In this document: positions 52,070 to 62,352 of the stretch, piece after piece
Position numbering within the stretch: position 1 is the stretch's first letter
Layout of the letters: every line of letters starts with the position of its first letter
NCBI GenBank assembly: GCA_029246685.1
Contig: JAQWMR010000003.1
Location: 19,382-83,381 of the forward strand
Source of the DNA: Acidimicrobiales bacterium
GTDB taxonomy: Bacteria; Actinomycetota; Acidimicrobiia; Acidimicrobiales; Aldehydirespiratoraceae
DNA length: 64,000 nt
Direction: 5' to 3'
Program-made: the position numbers and the translations under genes
Notes under the pieces: model-generated
Told to the model about the DNA's origin: nothing
What the model saw: only the letters and a program-made list of their open reading frames with translations
Databases searched by the model: none

Positions 52070-52406
52070 GATTGGCTTGAGTCTCGCTCCTCTGTTAAGT
52101 CGCAAAATCTGGGCGACAGTTAGACCATGTTGTCACGCGCGAAACGTCTTACCGCTAATAACGTTGTCGTCCAGGCCCTACAGGAAGCGGTCGATTTCCT
52201 GTCGACGACGATAGTGCCGAGCGCTGAGGTGAGCCTCCAACAGCTGCCCCGATACGTAGAGGAGTCGCGCAGCACCCCAAACTACTTGGCTTGGTCTCAG
52301 CCTAAACACCCCCCGACTCCACAGTTCCGCAGCAAAAGCTTGTCGGCTACCTTCAGCACAAGCTACTGATTGATGCCCTCACGGGTGGGAAAGTTGGATA
52401 CAAGAC
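52070..52406. other. Gap without a convincing gene
   Basis: A lower-GC stretch. A frame from 52127 to 52369 (80 codons, starting MLSRAKRLTANNVVVQALQE) could encode a small protein but has no recognised family and Ser/Pro-rich later codons. The BVMO promoter should lie at its left end. Nothing else seen. Confidence 0.3.
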
Positions 52407-52694
52407 ATGTTTGTTCAGATCATGGAATTCGAACTGGATCCTCAGGAAGCTGCCCGGCTCCTGAACGAGTACGCGGAAGCTGCTCGGGGCGAAACCTATG
52501 CGCGCCGCGCGATGATTTGTGCTGACCGAAACCGGCCCGGATTCGTGCACCAGTTGATTTTCTTTGACTCGATCGAGGAAGCCGAGTTGAACAATCAGCT
52601 CGATGTCACCCAGTCTGCGGCAGCCGACTTCGGTGAGGCCGTCGGCGACGTTGCCTTCACCGACCTCGACCTCATCGCCGATATCACGATCTGA
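52407..52694 (+). CDS. Conserved hypothetical protein, ABM-like dimeric alpha/beta barrel
   Basis: 95 residues: MFVQIMEFELDPQEAARLLN, RRAMICADRNRPGFVHQLIF, FDSIEEAELNNQLDVTQSAA. The alternating beta-alpha-beta pattern with a short FVQIMEFEL first strand resembles the antibiotic-biosynthesis-monooxygenase/dimeric ferredoxin-like fold, but the family is not certain. Codon use is less GC-rich than the neighbouring core genes. ATG 52407 has only a weak RBS. Stand-alone gene. Confidence 0.6.
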   Translation: MFVQIMEFELDPQEAARLLNEYAEAARGETYARRAMICADRNRPGFVHQLIFFDSIEEAELNNQLDVTQSAAADFGEAVGDVAFTDLDLIADITI

Positions 52695-52990
52695 TCCTGG
52701 CCCCCGTCCATAACCGCTCCCTCGCGGATGTGCTTCTCACCTCCGGGACCCCACGGATTGCAGTGACTAACTGTGCGCAATCATCTCTGCGGAGGTCGCG
52801 ACAGCACCAAGTCGCCCAATGCCACTGATCCCCTCCTCTGGCTCGACTAGCCAAAACGCGACAGTCCCGGGCCCCTTCGCGACACCCCGGAATCCAATGC
52901 CTCAGAGGCACACAATTCCCTGCAGACCCATACAAGTCGACAGAGATGGGGAACGAGGCGAGTTGCCTCGCTCCTCATCTCATCGGTTTT
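52695..52990. other. Gap without a recognisable gene
   Basis: 296 bp between a small plus-strand gene and a convergent minus-strand membrane protein. No open frame with family features, no clear hairpin. Confidence 0.35.
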
Positions 52991-53347
52991 CTATGAGTTC
53001 ACTCGCATGACTTGTGCTATGGCGATCAAGGCCACAAGAACAGCATTCGCGAGCCGGAACACCATGAACGGCGTGCGCTGGAATGCAGCACCCATCTCGG
53101 TGCTTGCCATGGAGGCCGGCATGCCCTTCATGAGAGCCATGAAGCCTTGCTGCGAGTTCTCAAACGTGAGCAAGCCGAAAAGCCCAACTCCGATCGCTGC
53201 CACCGTGAGTAGGAACGAAGCCTCGAAGTTGGGCGAGAAGACGATCGTGGCGGTGAGTGCCGACACAGCCAGCATGTAGGTATTCTGTGAGCTCCGCAGG
53301 TTTCCGGCTGTCTGATCGCCAAGCTTGATCCAAGTTTCTTCGTTCAT
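52991..53347 (-). CDS. Hypothetical small membrane protein
   Basis: 118 residues with three predicted transmembrane helices: around YMLAVSALTATIVF (residues 24-40), SFLLTVAAIGVGLFGLLTF (44-62) and FRLANAVLVALIAIAQVM (97-115). The N terminus MNEETWIKLGDQTAGNLRSS is cytoplasmic-like; a Met-rich loop (MALMKGMPASMASTEM) lies between helices 2 and 3. An AATGGAG-type RBS precedes ATG 53347. No family recognised. Codon use is less GC-biased than neighbours, consistent with recent acquisition within the island. Confidence 0.6.
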   Translation of the reverse strand: MNEETWIKLGDQTAGNLRSSQNTYMLAVSALTATIVFSPNFEASFLLTVAAIGVGLFGLLTFENSQQGFMALMKGMPASMASTEMGAAFQRTPFMVFRLANAVLVALIAIAQVMRVNS

Positions 53348-53593
53348 CTAAGAACTCCATTCTGTTTTATGGATACGAGGAGTCCTAGCCGGAACCGTCC
53401 ACCTCGTCCATTCTTAGATGGGGTGGGCGACGTATCCGACACTCGATCGAGAGTCGGGCCGTCCGACTAGCTGATCGCGTCGTAGAGGACTGTCACATCG
53501 ACCATTTGAAGGTCTGGGTGGGCAGCACCGACCTCTGGCTGCATTCGAGCTGCGCCAACCCCACCCAAAACAACGCCCCAACGTCGACGACCG

Positions 53594-54002
53594 ACCGAAG
53601 ACGACACGGTCGAGGCGCACCATTCACCTCTCCCACACGACGCTCGCTGCGCTGTCGGCGTGGAGGCTTGAGCAGGCCCGAATGTCGCTTCAGATCGGGG
53701 CGGGTCGACCGGGGCCGATGTTCACCGATGCCGAACACAACCCTTGGCATCCGGATGCGATGACGAGGGCATGGGCCCGCAATGCGAAACGGGCGGTCAT
53801 ACAGAGCCTCGTAGCGAAGCCAATGCGGCTCCATGACATACGGCACTGGCACGCCACCCAGTTGGTCGCTGCGAACACCGACATTCGCACGGTCGCCGAC
53901 CGGCTCGGACATGCCGATGCAGCCTTCACGATCAACACCTACGCCCGCTCCTCGAGCGAAAGTGATCGTGCAGCGGCAGCTGCAATTGAGGCTTTTCAGT
54001 GA
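53594..54002 (+). pseudogene. Tyrosine recombinase (integrase) C-terminal fragment
   Basis: Catalytic C-terminal part of an integrase: KTTRSRRTIHLSHTTLAALS, GPMFTDAEHNPWHPDAMTRA, the HxxR box MRLHDIRHWHATQLVAA, IRTVADRLGHADAAFT and the nucleophile tyrosine in INTYARSSSE. The N-terminal domain and first catalytic Arg are missing; ATG-initiated reading is only from 53682. It lies 75 bp from tRNA-Met and faces it, as integrases often do at their target tRNA. Sequence differs from the remnant at 44407, so two separate elements are implied. Confidence 0.8.
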
Positions 54003-54077
54003 GTTTTCGTGACCACGGCGTGACCACGACGACAACAAGCGCAGCGTCGAAGGCTGGAATTCGTTGCAATGACTGGT

Positions 54078-54151
54078 GGGCTCGGTGGGGATCGAACCCA
54101 CGACCGAAGGATTATGAGTCCTCTGCTCTGACCAACTGAGCTACGAGCCCG
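54078..54151 (-). tRNA. tRNA-Met (CAT)
   Basis: Minus-strand cloverleaf: acceptor GGGCTCG/CGAGCCC, D arm GCTC/GAGC, anticodon loop CTCATAA (CAT), T arm GTGGG-TTCGATC-CCCAC, discriminator A; 74 nt, no CCA encoded. Elongator Met is likeliest; a CAT-reading tRNA-Ile2 modified to lysidine cannot be excluded by eye. Next to an integrase remnant. Confidence 0.93.
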
Positions 54152-54224
54152 ACGAAACCCTACGGGGTGGCGCGAGGCAGAACGCGAAACGGGCCGCACC
54201 CGGAGGTACGACCCGCTTCTGAAG

Positions 54225-54297
54225 CTCCGGGGGTGGGGCTCGAACCCACGACATTTTGATTAACAGTCAAACGCTCTGCCAGCTGAGCTACCCCGGA
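54225..54297 (-). tRNA. tRNA-Asn (GTT)
   Basis: Minus-strand cloverleaf: acceptor TCCGGGG/CCCCGGA, D arm GCTC/GAGC, anticodon stem TTTGA/TCAAA with loop CTGTTAA (GTT), T arm GTGGG-TTCGAGC-CCCAC, discriminator G; 73 nt. Confidence 0.95.
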
Positions 54298-54389
54298 AGG
54301 ACGACGAGAATCGTACCAGCACAGCCGCGTAGCGCAATCAACGACTTGCGGGAGTCTTGGTCGTGCGCGCGGCGAAGTGAGACAGGACG

Positions 54390-55715
54390 TCAGCTGCTCT
54401 CGAGGTAGTCCCGAAGGTGGTCACTGCGGTGGGGGTGGCGGAGCTTGGCCAGCGTCTTCGCCTCGATCTGACGGATGCGCTCGCGCGTGACGCCGAACTG
54501 TCGGCCGACCTCTTCGAGGGTGCGCGGGCGACCATCGTCGAGGCCGAAGCGGAGACGCACCACCTCTTGTTCGCGCTCGCTCAGTTCGTGGAGTACTTCG
54601 CTCACCGCGGCAATGAGCAGTTTGCGAGCCGCGGCGTCGATCGGGGCGACGGCGTTCTGGTCCTCGATGAAGTCTCCGAGGTTGGACTCATCTTCCTCGC
54701 CGACCGGCGAGTCGAGTGACAGCGGGTCGAGGGCGATTCGCAGGATCTCGCGGATCTTCTCCACGGGTTCGTCGACTTCGGCCGCGAGCTCTTCGACCGT
54801 GGGCTCGCGTTTCAGGTCCTGATGCATCTGCCGCTGCACCCGCTTCACCCGGTTCATGGCTTCGACCATGTGGACGGGGATACGAATGGTGCGGGCCTGG
54901 TCGGCGATCGCTCGAGTGATGGCCTGACGGATCCACCACGTCGCGTAGGTGGAGAACTTGAAGCCCTTGGTGTGGTCGAACTTCTCGACGGCGCGCATCA
55001 AGCCGAGGTTGCCCTCTTGCACGAGGTCGAGCAGGACCATGCCGCGGCCGACGTAGCGCTTGGCGATCGACACGACGAGACGCAGGTTGGCGCGGGTGAG
55101 CTCGTCGCGGGCCCGGTCACCGTCGCGCACGACGCGGTTGAGGCGAGCTCGCTCGCCCGGTTCGAGGCTTTCCAGCTTGCCCGCCGCGCTCAGCTCGGCG
55201 AGCTGCTCCTCGCCTTCACTCCCGCGACGGATACGCGCCGCGATGCGCACCTCCTGGCGGGCGTCGAGCAGCGGCACCTGCCCGATCTCTTTGAGATACA
55301 TGCGGACGGGGTCGTCACTGCTTCCGGACTCGCCCTTGGATCGTGCAGTGCGGCGCCGCCGAGTGGGCTCCTCGACGTCGTTACCAATGCTCGCCGCGAA
55401 CTCCGCGGCGCGAGCGACACGGGCCTCATCGACCGGAACCGCGTCGAGCTCCTCCTGGGTCGGCTCGGGCGCTGCTCCCGGAACGGTGATCTCTGGAGGA
55501 ACCGGGGACGACTCGTCCTCGTCGATGACGATGCCCTCGGCCTCGCAGTGCTTGCGGATCTTCTCGAAGAGATCCATGTCGAACTCGACGTCTTTGAGCG
55601 TGTGGAGGAGTTGATCCAGCGACAGGTGGCCGGAAACCTTGCCCGTCTCGACCAACGCAGCGAACAGCACAGCGTCATCGGCGGGAAGAGGCAACTGCGG
55701 TGTGGTGTCCGTCAT
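54390..55715 (-). CDS. rpoD: Principal RNA polymerase sigma factor (RpoD/SigA)
   Basis: 441-residue group 1 sigma-70. Seen: region 1.1-like N terminus with [19 protein letters not shown], an acidic/Pro linker, region 1.2 [17 protein letters not shown], region 2 ([60 protein letters not shown]), region 3, and region 4 with [23 protein letters not shown]. It recognises -35 TTGACA and -10 TATAAT type promoters genome-wide. ATG 55715 overlaps the dnaG stop by 4 bp. The dnaG-rpoD pairing is conserved in many bacteria. Confidence 0.97.
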   Translation of the reverse strand: MTDTTPQLPLPADDAVLFAALVETGKVSGHLSLDQLLHTLKDVEFDMDLFEKIRKHCEAEGIVIDEDESSPVPPEITVPGAAPEPTQEELDAVPVDEARVARAAEFAASIGNDVEEPTRRRRTARSKGESGSSDDPVRMYLKEIGQVPLLDARQEVRIAARIRRGSEGEEQLAELSAAGKLESLEPGERARLNRVVRDGDRARDELTRANLRLVVSIAKRYVGRGMVLLDLVQEGNLGLMRAVEKFDHTKGFKFSTYATWWIRQAITRAIADQARTIRIPVHMVEAMNRVKRVQRQMHQDLKREPTVEELAAEVDEPVEKIREILRIALDPLSLDSPVGEEDESNLGDFIEDQNAVAPIDAAARKLLIAAVSEVLHELSEREQEVVRLRFGLDDGRPRTLEEVGRQFGVTRERIRQIEAKTLAKLRHPHRSDHLRDYLESS

Positions 55716-57586
55716 GCGCTCCTCCCTTCGTCGTAGCCGATGAGCCACGGTAGCAACTGGTCGATGGCCTCTTCCCGCGTATCACTTTCATCGAGCCGTT
55801 CGATGAGCAGCTTTATCGGTCCGACAGACGAGACCGCGTGCCGCTTCTGCTCGTCCGTGGAGTCGAGCGCACGGGAGACTCGGCGCAGGTCACCGAGGGT
55901 GCGGCGGCCCGCCGATCGTGCCAGCCCGGCGAGCACGTCGGCCGGGTCGGCGTCTGACGGGTCGACGGCGAGCCTGCGCAACAATCCGGCCGCCTCCTCA
56001 CCGGCTCTCTCGCCGGCGCCGAGCAGCCCGCCTTCCTGCAATGCGGCCAAGGCGCCCTTTCTCACCGGGTCCGCGAACAGTGCCGGATTGAGACGCACCG
56101 CCTCGTTCGGCCGATGAATCGCGAGGCGAAGCGCCTCGTCCTCCGCGGCCGTTGCATGCGTTTCGACCTCAATCAGTTCGTCGGACGGCGCCATTGCGTC
56201 GTCGAAGTGGTGATCGTCGGGTTGGTTGGCGACCTCGCGAATCTCTCCCGGAGGGGCCTCGCGGTCGCGTTTCCGCTGGGGGGCATCGCGTTCGGGCGAC
56301 CGGACCCGAGGTGCGGCAGCCAGCTCCCGCAACTTCGCCAGATCCACCCGGCAACGGTCGGCAACGTCGAGCACGTAGGCATCGCGCACCAGCGGATCAG
56401 GATGTTCGGCGATGACGTCGAGCGCCGCCTCGGCGGTGCGGGCTCGACCTTCCACGGTGCTGAGGTCGCCGCCCGTGAGCACCCGTTCGAGACGGAAGCT
56501 CAGGAACGGCGTGGCCTCGTCCACCGCCCGTTGCAGCTCGGCCGGGTCCTCACGGGCCAGGTCGGCCGGGTCGACGCCAGGCGGGAGATCGGCGACCCGG
56601 ACCTCGAGCCCGTGCTCGCGCTCCCACTCGTAGACCCGCTCCGCCGCCGCGAGACCGGCCGCGTCGGCGTCGAACGCGAGCACGAGGCGATCGGCGGAGA
56701 ACCGCTTCAGGAGCTTCACGTGCTCCTCGGTCATGGCGGTGCCACAGGTGGCGACTGCTCGAGGGATGCCGGCGTCGGCGAACCCGATCACATCGGTGTA
56801 GCCCTCACAGATGATGGCCTCGCCGGCCTTCACGATTCCCTCGCGATGGGTATGGAGCCCGTAGAGCACGCGGCTCTTGTCGTAGACGACCGCCTCGGTG
56901 GTGGTGTTCTTGTACTTCGACCCTTCGTGGCCGGGCAGGATGCGACCGCCGAAGCCGACTGGGTCACCCCGTTCGTCGTAGATGGGGAACATCACGCGGC
57001 CGCGGAAGAAGTCCTGCTGGCGGCCCGCCTTGTTCACGAAACCGAGGCCGGCGTCCTTCAGGTCGTCCGCGTCGAGCCGGAGGTGCTTGGCCAGTTTGTC
57101 CCAGTCGTCCGGCGCCCAACCGATCTTGTACTTGCGCACCGCGTCGCCGTCGTAGCCGCGGGACCGGAGGTAACCGCGCGCTTCGCCAGCATCGACGCCG
57201 GTGAGCAAGCGATCGTGGTAGTAGTCGACCGCCTTGTCGACCGCGTCGAGCAACGTGCGCTTTCGGGCCCGCCGAGATCCCTCGTTGGCGGACGTGTAGC
57301 GCAGCTGAACGCCGTAGCGCCCGGCCAGCGACTCCACCGCGCCCGCGAAGTCGAGGTTGTCCATCTCCTGGACGAAGGTGATGGCATCGCCGCTGCGCTG
57401 GCAGCCGAAGCAGTAGTAGACGCCCTTCTCCGGGCTGACCGAAAGCGACGGGGTGCGCTCCCCGTGCATGGGGCAGCGGGCCATCCACTGGCGCCCCGAC
57501 CGCTTGATCTCGGTGTGTTCGCCGATGAGCGCCACAAGGTCGGCAGTCGACCTCACCTTGGCGATGTCATCGTCGTGAATACCCAT
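55712..57586 (-). CDS. dnaG: DNA primase
   Basis: 624-residue primase that makes RNA primers for replication. Seen: N-terminal zinc ribbon [20 protein letters not shown] with [15 protein letters not shown], the RNA-polymerase/TOPRIM core ([18 protein letters not shown] with the catalytic Glu, [18 protein letters not shown] with the DxD), and a divergent C-terminal helicase-interaction domain. An Arg/Asp-rich linker (about residues 425-470) separates core and C-terminal domain. ATG 57586 ([13 protein letters not shown]) is preferred over TTG 57595. Translation is coupled to rpoD downstream by the 4-bp overlap. Confidence 0.97.
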   Translation of the reverse strand: MGIHDDDIAKVRSTADLVALIGEHTEIKRSGRQWMARCPMHGERTPSLSVSPEKGVYYCFGCQRSGDAITFVQEMDNLDFAGAVESLAGRYGVQLRYTSANEGSRRARKRTLLDAVDKAVDYYHDRLLTGVDAGEARGYLRSRGYDGDAVRKYKIGWAPDDWDKLAKHLRLDADDLKDAGLGFVNKAGRQQDFFRGRVMFPIYDERGDPVGFGGRILPGHEGSKYKNTTTEAVVYDKSRVLYGLHTHREGIVKAGEAIICEGYTDVIGFADAGIPRAVATCGTAMTEEHVKLLKRFSADRLVLAFDADAAGLAAAERVYEWEREHGLEVRVADLPPGVDPADLAREDPAELQRAVDEATPFLSFRLERVLTGGDLSTVEGRARTAEAALDVIAEHPDPLVRDAYVLDVADRCRVDLAKLRELAAAPRVRSPERDAPQRKRDREAPPGEIREVANQPDDHHFDDAMAPSDELIEVETHATAAEDEALRLAIHRPNEAVRLNPALFADPVRKGALAALQEGGLLGAGERAGEEAAGLLRRLAVDPSDADPADVLAGLARSAGRRTLGDLRRVSRALDSTDEQKRHAVSSVGPIKLLIERLDESDTREEAIDQLLPWLIGYDEGRSA

Positions 57587-57674
57587 CGATCGCAAGCTAG
57601 CAGTGCCCTCCGACAGCCCACCCGGCGAAGCGCTACACCCTCAACCGAGGCGGCGGTGACAAGATGCGGCAGCC

Positions 57675-58985
57675 ATGCAGAACCGTCTGGGGAAGGTCGT
57701 CATCGGGGTGGGCGTGTTCGTCGCGATCGCCCTCGTCTTGGCACTGACGAACGGCTCACCGACAACGACAACGGAGCCCGAGTCCGCACCGACGATCACG
57801 ACGGCGCCCCCGACGACCACGACAACGGAGCCGCGTCTCGACATCGACGGCTCGACGATTCCGCCGACGAGCACGATCGATGTCGCCAGTCAGAGTCGTG
57901 AGGTCGTCGCCGACCTCGTCTCCAACATGTCGACGACGGAGGTTGCCCGACAACTGGTCGTCACCGGCTTGACGGGCGACGACGCCCGTCGCCGCCTGAG
58001 CGACGTCGTCGGCTCATCCTGCATCGGCGGCGTCTTCGTGACGGAGTCGAACAACAACTGGGCGATCGAGACCGATGTCGACGCGGCCCGCACTTTCATC
58101 CGCGACATTCGGGACTCGGCGATCCTCGATCTCTGCACCGTTCCACCGCTCGCGATGACCGACGCCGAACTCGGCGAGATCGTGCGAGTGCCCGTCGAGG
58201 CACCGGATGGCCCGCGGACGTACAGCGACGGGTTCGCCGACGCAGTGCAGTTCGATGTGTTGAGCGACCTTGGTCGCGACGTCGTCGCATATGCCGAGGC
58301 GCTAGCCGCCCTCGATATCGACGTGAACTTCGGAGCCGTCGCCGATGTCGACACCGACCCGTCGCACTTCATGGCCCGCAGCGGCCGCACCTTCGGCGCC
58401 GACGCGTCAACCGTTGCGGCGATGTCTCAGGCCGTCGTGGCCGCTCACTGCTCCGCGGGTGTGGCACCCACGCTGAAGCACTTCCCGAATCAAGGGGCGA
58501 CGCCCGAGGATCCGCACCGCGAGCGCAGCATTGCGGTGGGCGGCGTGGCGCTGTGGGAGGACACCGGTCGGCTTCCCTACGCGGCCACCACTGCGCCGAT
58601 CGTCATGACGGGCCACATCTTCCTCGACATCGACCCGGACATGCCGGCCTCGATGTCCGCGCCGATCACCACGGGTCTCCTGCGCGACCAACTCGGCTTC
58701 GGCGGACTCATCGTCACCGACGACTTGTCCACGATGCGAGGCGCGATCGATGTCGTCCCCGACGCCGGAGACCGAGCCGTCGCTGCGATCCGGGCCGGAG
58801 CGACGCTCGTCCTCTATGTCGACGACACGGACATCGAGCGAGTGGTCGAGGCGATCACCGCCGAGATGGTCGCCGACGCCGACTTCGCCGCGATGGCGCG
58901 AGCCAACGCTCGCCATATGGGAGTGCTGAAGGCCGCGCTCGGCCGGCTACCGACGATCAGCGAATCCGGAATCGTCCTCTGCTGA
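57675..58985 (+). CDS. Glycoside hydrolase family 3 (NagZ-like beta-N-acetylhexosaminidase), membrane-anchored
   Basis: 436-residue GH3 enzyme. Seen: one N-terminal membrane helix (GKVVIGVGVFVAIALVLAL), a Thr/Pro-rich linker (about residues 28-55), then the GH3 barrel with NFGAVADVDTDP, LKHFPNQGATPEDPH (the family KHFPGHG with two changes, plus the His/Asp acid-base loop) and the nucleophile aspartate in IVTDDLSTMRGA. It likely cleaves beta-GlcNAc from peptidoglycan or chitin-type sugars outside the membrane. The changed KHFPNQG may alter specificity. Divergent from dnaG; ends just before REP copy B. Confidence 0.88.
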   Translation: MQNRLGKVVIGVGVFVAIALVLALTNGSPTTTTEPESAPTITTAPPTTTTTEPRLDIDGSTIPPTSTIDVASQSREVVADLVSNMSTTEVARQLVVTGLTGDDARRRLSDVVGSSCIGGVFVTESNNNWAIETDVDAARTFIRDIRDSAILDLCTVPPLAMTDAELGEIVRVPVEAPDGPRTYSDGFADAVQFDVLSDLGRDVVAYAEALAALDIDVNFGAVADVDTDPSHFMARSGRTFGADASTVAAMSQAVVAAHCSAGVAPTLKHFPNQGATPEDPHRERSIAVGGVALWEDTGRLPYAATTAPIVMTGHIFLDIDPDMPASMSAPITTGLLRDQLGFGGLIVTDDLSTMRGAIDVVPDAGDRAVAAIRAGATLVLYVDDTDIERVVEAITAEMVADADFAAMARANARHMGVLKAALGRLPTISESGIVLC

Positions 58986-59002
58986 GCACGATGGCTGAGT
59001 TC

Positions 59003-59044
59003 ACACAAGAGCCTGACCCCTTGTGTCAACTTGCGGGGGTCAGG
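59003..59044. repeat. REP-like palindromic repeat, copy B
   Basis: Two nested inverted repeats: ACACAAG (59003-59009) / CTTGTGT (59020-59026), and CCTGACCCC (59012-59020) / GGGGTCAGG (59036-59044). Shares CCTGACCCC and the TCAACT string with copy A near 9012. Its right arm carries the TGA stop codon of glyS. May also act as a bidirectional terminator between convergent genes. Confidence 0.6.
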
Positions 59045-60356
59045 TGAGGCGGTCGGCGAGGTAGGTCTCGAGTTGGTCGAGGCTCACGCGGTCCTGTTCC
59101 ATCGAGTCGCGCTCGCGCACGGTGACCGCTCGGTCCTCAAGCGTGTCGAAGTCGACGGTGACGCAGTACGGCGTACCGATCTCGTCCTGACGGCGGTAGC
59201 GCTTGCCGATCGCCTGTGTCTCGTCGTAGTCCGCCATCCAGCGACCCTTGAGCGCGTCGAACACCTCGTGAGCGGTCGGGGTGAGCGTGTCCTTCTTGGA
59301 CAGCGGCAACACCGCCACCTTGTAGGGAGCGAGGCGATGATCGAGGCGCAGGACGGTGCGGGTGTCGTCGTTCACGACCTCCTCGTCGTACGCCGCCATC
59401 AGGAACGCCATCGCGGTACGAGTGGCTCCCGCGGCGGGCTCGATCACATGGGGCACGTAGCGCTCACCCGACGCCTGATCGAAGAAGTCGAGCTTCTCAC
59501 CCGAGTGTTCGGCGTGCTGATTGAGATCGAAGTCGCCGCGGTTGGCGATGCCTTCGAGCTCGTCCCAGCCCCAGGGGAAGAGGTACTCCACATCGGAGGT
59601 GCCCGACGAGTAGTGGCTCAGTTCGTCGTCGTCGTGGGGGCGGAGACGAATCGTGTCGCGCGGCATGCCGAGGTCGGCGTACCAGTTCATCCGTTCCTCG
59701 CACCAGTACTCGTACCACTGCGCGCTCTCCTCGGGCGAGACGAAGAACTCCATCTCCATCTGCTCGAACTCGCGCGTGCGGAAGACGAAGTTGCCGGGGG
59801 TGATCTCGTTGCGGAACGCCTTCCCGATCTGGGCGATGCCGAATGGCGGCTTCTTGCGGCTCGTGTTCAGCACGTTCGCGAAGTTGATGAACATGCCCTG
59901 CGCCGTTTCGGGACGCAGATACACGTCGGCGGCGGTCTCGGTGACCGGACCGGCCTGCGTCTTGAACATCAGGTTGAAGTCGCGAGCCTCGGTGAACGTC
60001 CCCCGGTTGCCACAGGTCGGGCACTGCTCGGGGTCATCGAGTTTGTCGAGCCGGTGGCGGGCGTTGCACTCCGTGCAGTCCACCAACGGGTCGGAGAAGT
60101 TGGCGAGGTGTCCGGACGCCTGCCAGACCTGAGGCGGCGAGAGAATCGACGCGTCGAGGCCGACGACGTCGTGTCGCAGCTGCACCATCGAACGCCACCA
60201 GGCGTCCTTGACATTGCGCAGGAGCAGGACTCCGAGCGGCCCGTAGTCGTAGGTCGAACGGAAGCCGCCGTAGATTTCGGCCGACTGAAAGACGAAACCT
60301 CGTCGCTTGGACAGGTTCACGATCTTGTCGAACAGCTGCGGATCCGGCTCAGGCAT
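59040..60356 (-). CDS. glyS: Glycyl-tRNA synthetase (alpha2, class II)
   Basis: 438-residue single-chain GlyRS of the alpha2 type that charges tRNA-Gly. Seen: [20 protein letters not shown] then DYGPLG at the N terminus, a zinc-finger-like [20 protein letters not shown], class II motif 2 [30 protein letters not shown], and the anticodon-binding domain with [17 protein letters not shown] 60356 ([13 protein letters not shown]) is used; the longer frame overlaps the RDD gene. The stop codon lies inside REP copy B. Confidence 0.96.
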   Translation of the reverse strand: MPEPDPQLFDKIVNLSKRRGFVFQSAEIYGGFRSTYDYGPLGVLLLRNVKDAWWRSMVQLRHDVVGLDASILSPPQVWQASGHLANFSDPLVDCTECNARHRLDKLDDPEQCPTCGNRGTFTEARDFNLMFKTQAGPVTETAADVYLRPETAQGMFINFANVLNTSRKKPPFGIAQIGKAFRNEITPGNFVFRTREFEQMEMEFFVSPEESAQWYEYWCEERMNWYADLGMPRDTIRLRPHDDDELSHYSSGTSDVEYLFPWGWDELEGIANRGDFDLNQHAEHSGEKLDFFDQASGERYVPHVIEPAAGATRTAMAFLMAAYDEEVVNDDTRTVLRLDHRLAPYKVAVLPLSKKDTLTPTAHEVFDALKGRWMADYDETQAIGKRYRRQDEIGTPYCVTVDFDTLEDRAVTVRERDSMEQDRVSLDQLETYLADRLT

Positions 60357-60385
60357 GGCGCAGAGGCTAGCGGCGCCGTGCAAGC

Positions 60386-61477
60386 ATGGACCTCGTGACT
60401 TCACCTGCAGACAGCCCCCCAGCAGATCCCACCGCCGTCATCGGTCGACGCATCGTCGCGTGGCTGATCGACTTCGTGATCTACGGCGGGCTCGTCGGCG
60501 GAACGTTCGCCGCGGTCACGAGTTCGCGCGACGTCGGATCCCAGTTCGAGGCGGAGGAGATCTGCGGCCTTGTCGACCTCTCCGACGACATCGATTCGAC
60601 CTGCATCGTGTTCAACGAGTCGATCGTGCTCGTCGAGCCCGCCGACTGGACGACGATCATTCTCGTGTCCCTCGTGTACGGCGTCGTCACGCAGTTGCTC
60701 CTCCCGATCATCACGGGCTTCAGCCCTGGCAAGGCGATGGTCGGACTGCGGGTCGTCGATCAAAACACCTTTGCGAAGGCGGGCGCCGGTGCCCAGTTCG
60801 TCCGCCTCCTCCTGTGGGTCGTGGACGGGGCGGTCTACTGCTTCCCGCTCGTCGGGCTGATCACCGGCTTGTCGAGCAACGGCCACCGCCGAGTCGGCGA
60901 CATAGCGGCGAACACCGTGGTGATCGACAAGATGTGGGTGGACCGGCCGCTGCCGATCCCGGGCGTCACGCAGGGGCCCGCGATCGCCTATCCGGCCGGC
61001 GTCACGGCACCTCCGGTCACGGGGTCGCCACCCCCGCCGCCCACGGGCAGCACCATCACCTCACCGCCACCTCCGGTGTCCGCAGCTCCGCCACCGGGCT
61101 CCGCAGCTCCGCCGCCCCCGATGGCCGCGACTTCCCCGCCCCCGTCGACCGACGCGCCTCCGTCCCTGGGGCCGGCGGTGGCTCCGCCGGCGAGCGCATC
61201 ACCGCGACCCCGACCCGACGCGGGCGCACCACCCGCCGATCCGACGCCACCTCCACCCGCGGCCCCCACGCCACCTCCACCGCCCCCGGCCGCCGCACCA
61301 CCACCCCCACCCCCGACTCCGCCCGCGCCTGAGCCATCGCCGGAGCCCTCACGGCCCGGCGTCGATGCCCCGCAGTGGGACGCGGATCGCGACACATACA
61401 TTCAATGGGACCCGGAATTGTCCGACTGGATGCAGTGGGACGAGGCCGTCGGCACCTGGGTCCCGATCTCACGATGA
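60386..61477 (+). CDS. RDD-family membrane protein with proline-rich C-terminal region
   Basis: 363 residues. The first 190 form an RDD domain: [20 protein letters not shown] (Arg and the two Asp-type positions), [40 protein letters not shown], and a third helix [18 protein letters not shown]. Then about 130 residues of low-complexity Pro/Ala/Ser, probably disordered and spanning toward the surface or cytoplasm, and a conserved-looking Trp-rich end with [19 protein letters not shown]. That last module, seen at the end of several actinobacterial membrane proteins, may bind a partner. Its TGA overlaps the lipoprotein ATG by 4 bp. Confidence 0.85.
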   Translation: MDLVTSPADSPPADPTAVIGRRIVAWLIDFVIYGGLVGGTFAAVTSSRDVGSQFEAEEICGLVDLSDDIDSTCIVFNESIVLVEPADWTTIILVSLVYGVVTQLLLPIITGFSPGKAMVGLRVVDQNTFAKAGAGAQFVRLLLWVVDGAVYCFPLVGLITGLSSNGHRRVGDIAANTVVIDKMWVDRPLPIPGVTQGPAIAYPAGVTAPPVTGSPPPPPTGSTITSPPPPVSAAPPPGSAAPPPPMAATSPPPSTDAPPSLGPAVAPPASASPRPRPDAGAPPADPTPPPPAAPTPPPPPPAAAPPPPPPTPPAPEPSPEPSRPGVDAPQWDADRDTYIQWDPELSDWMQWDEAVGTWVPISR

Positions 61478-62337
61478 ACCTGCACCGCTCCGTCCTCATC
61501 CCCGTCCTCGTAACATTCGCGTTCATCACATTCGCGTGCGGCGATGATGACTCCGCCGGGGAGGATCCGACGACGACCACCACGTCCACGACCACCACGG
61601 AAGCGCCGACGACGACCACCACGTCCACGACGACAACACCAGCCCCGACGACCACCGTCGTGGAGACAACGACCACGACCACCACGGAGGCCCCGACCAC
61701 CACCACCGTGACCAACCAGTGTCCTGGCGACGGCGCGCTGCCGCCCGACGCGCAGTTCGGCACGCTCGCCGGTGCGGACGTCGACGGCGACGGCGACGTC
61801 GACACCGTCCACGCGTACGCCACGGGCGATCCGGGCACCCCGAACCAGTGGTGGCTCCAGGTGTCGTTCATGGGTGGTGGCGGCTCGACCTACGCGGTCG
61901 ACAACCCCGGCGCCCTCCTGTCCGGCGTGCGAGCGAACGACGGTGTCGACCTCCAGGGCGACGGCACCGAGGAGTTCTTCGCCAAGATCGGTGCCGGCGC
62001 GAGCGCAGAGATCATCGGCATCTTCGACGTGATCGACTGCGAGATCGTCCACGTGACCATCGATGGCGCCCCCACCGAACTCACCCGCGGCGCCTCGATC
62101 GGCAACTTCAGCGGGTTCGAGTGCCTCGACATCGACCTGAACGACGCCAACGACTTCATCCTCGTGTACTCGGGCCAACGGCTCGGCGACTCTGACGACT
62201 TCGAGGTCACCGCGATCCAGTACGCGCTGCAGAACGGTGAGCTGAACGTGATCGTCGCCGATGGTCTCGGGATGACCGAAGGCCAGCCGGGCTTCATGGA
62301 GTTCGGCGGCGAGGACTGCCCGAACTCCACGTTCTGA
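61474..62337 (+). CDS. Thr-rich lipoprotein with FG-GAP-like domain
   Basis: 287-residue lipoprotein. Signal peptide [20 protein letters not shown] followed by lipobox cysteine in ACGDDD (Cys about 22), then a long Thr-rich spacer (about residues 30-82) and a C-terminal beta domain with GADVDGDGDVDTVHAYATG, a calcium-binding/FG-GAP-like motif, and CLDIDLNDANDFILVY as a second such repeat. It sits on the outer face of the membrane. Translationally coupled to the RDD protein, so they may form a pair. Function unknown. Confidence 0.75.
   Translation: MNLHRSVLIPVLVTFAFITFACGDDDSAGEDPTTTTTSTTTTEAPTTTTTSTTTTPAPTTTVVETTTTTTTEAPTTTTVTNQCPGDGALPPDAQFGTLAGADVDGDGDVDTVHAYATGDPGTPNQWWLQVSFMGGGGSTYAVDNPGALLSGVRANDGVDLQGDGTEEFFAKIGAGASAEIIGIFDVIDCEIVHVTIDGAPTELTRGASIGNFSGFECLDIDLNDANDFILVYSGQRLGDSDDFEVTAIQYALQNGELNVIVADGLGMTEGQPGFMEFGGEDCPNSTF
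61567..61720. repeat. Low-complexity ACC/ACG tract coding Thr-rich spacer
   Basis: Degenerate tandem ACC/ACG/ACA codons with near-repeats of a block coding TEAPTTTT and TSTTTT. Encodes the spacer of the lipoprotein; prone to length variation. Confidence 0.7.
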
Positions 62338-62352
62338 CCACGGCCTGAGCGG

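Noticed and set aside
56114..57901. 595-codon plus-strand open frame
   Set aside because: Antisense to dnaG.
61031..61350. Proline-rich repeats in the RDD gene as a possible CRISPR-like or minisatellite array
   Set aside because: The pattern follows codon triplets (CCN) inside an open frame with irregular spacing; it is low-complexity coding sequence.
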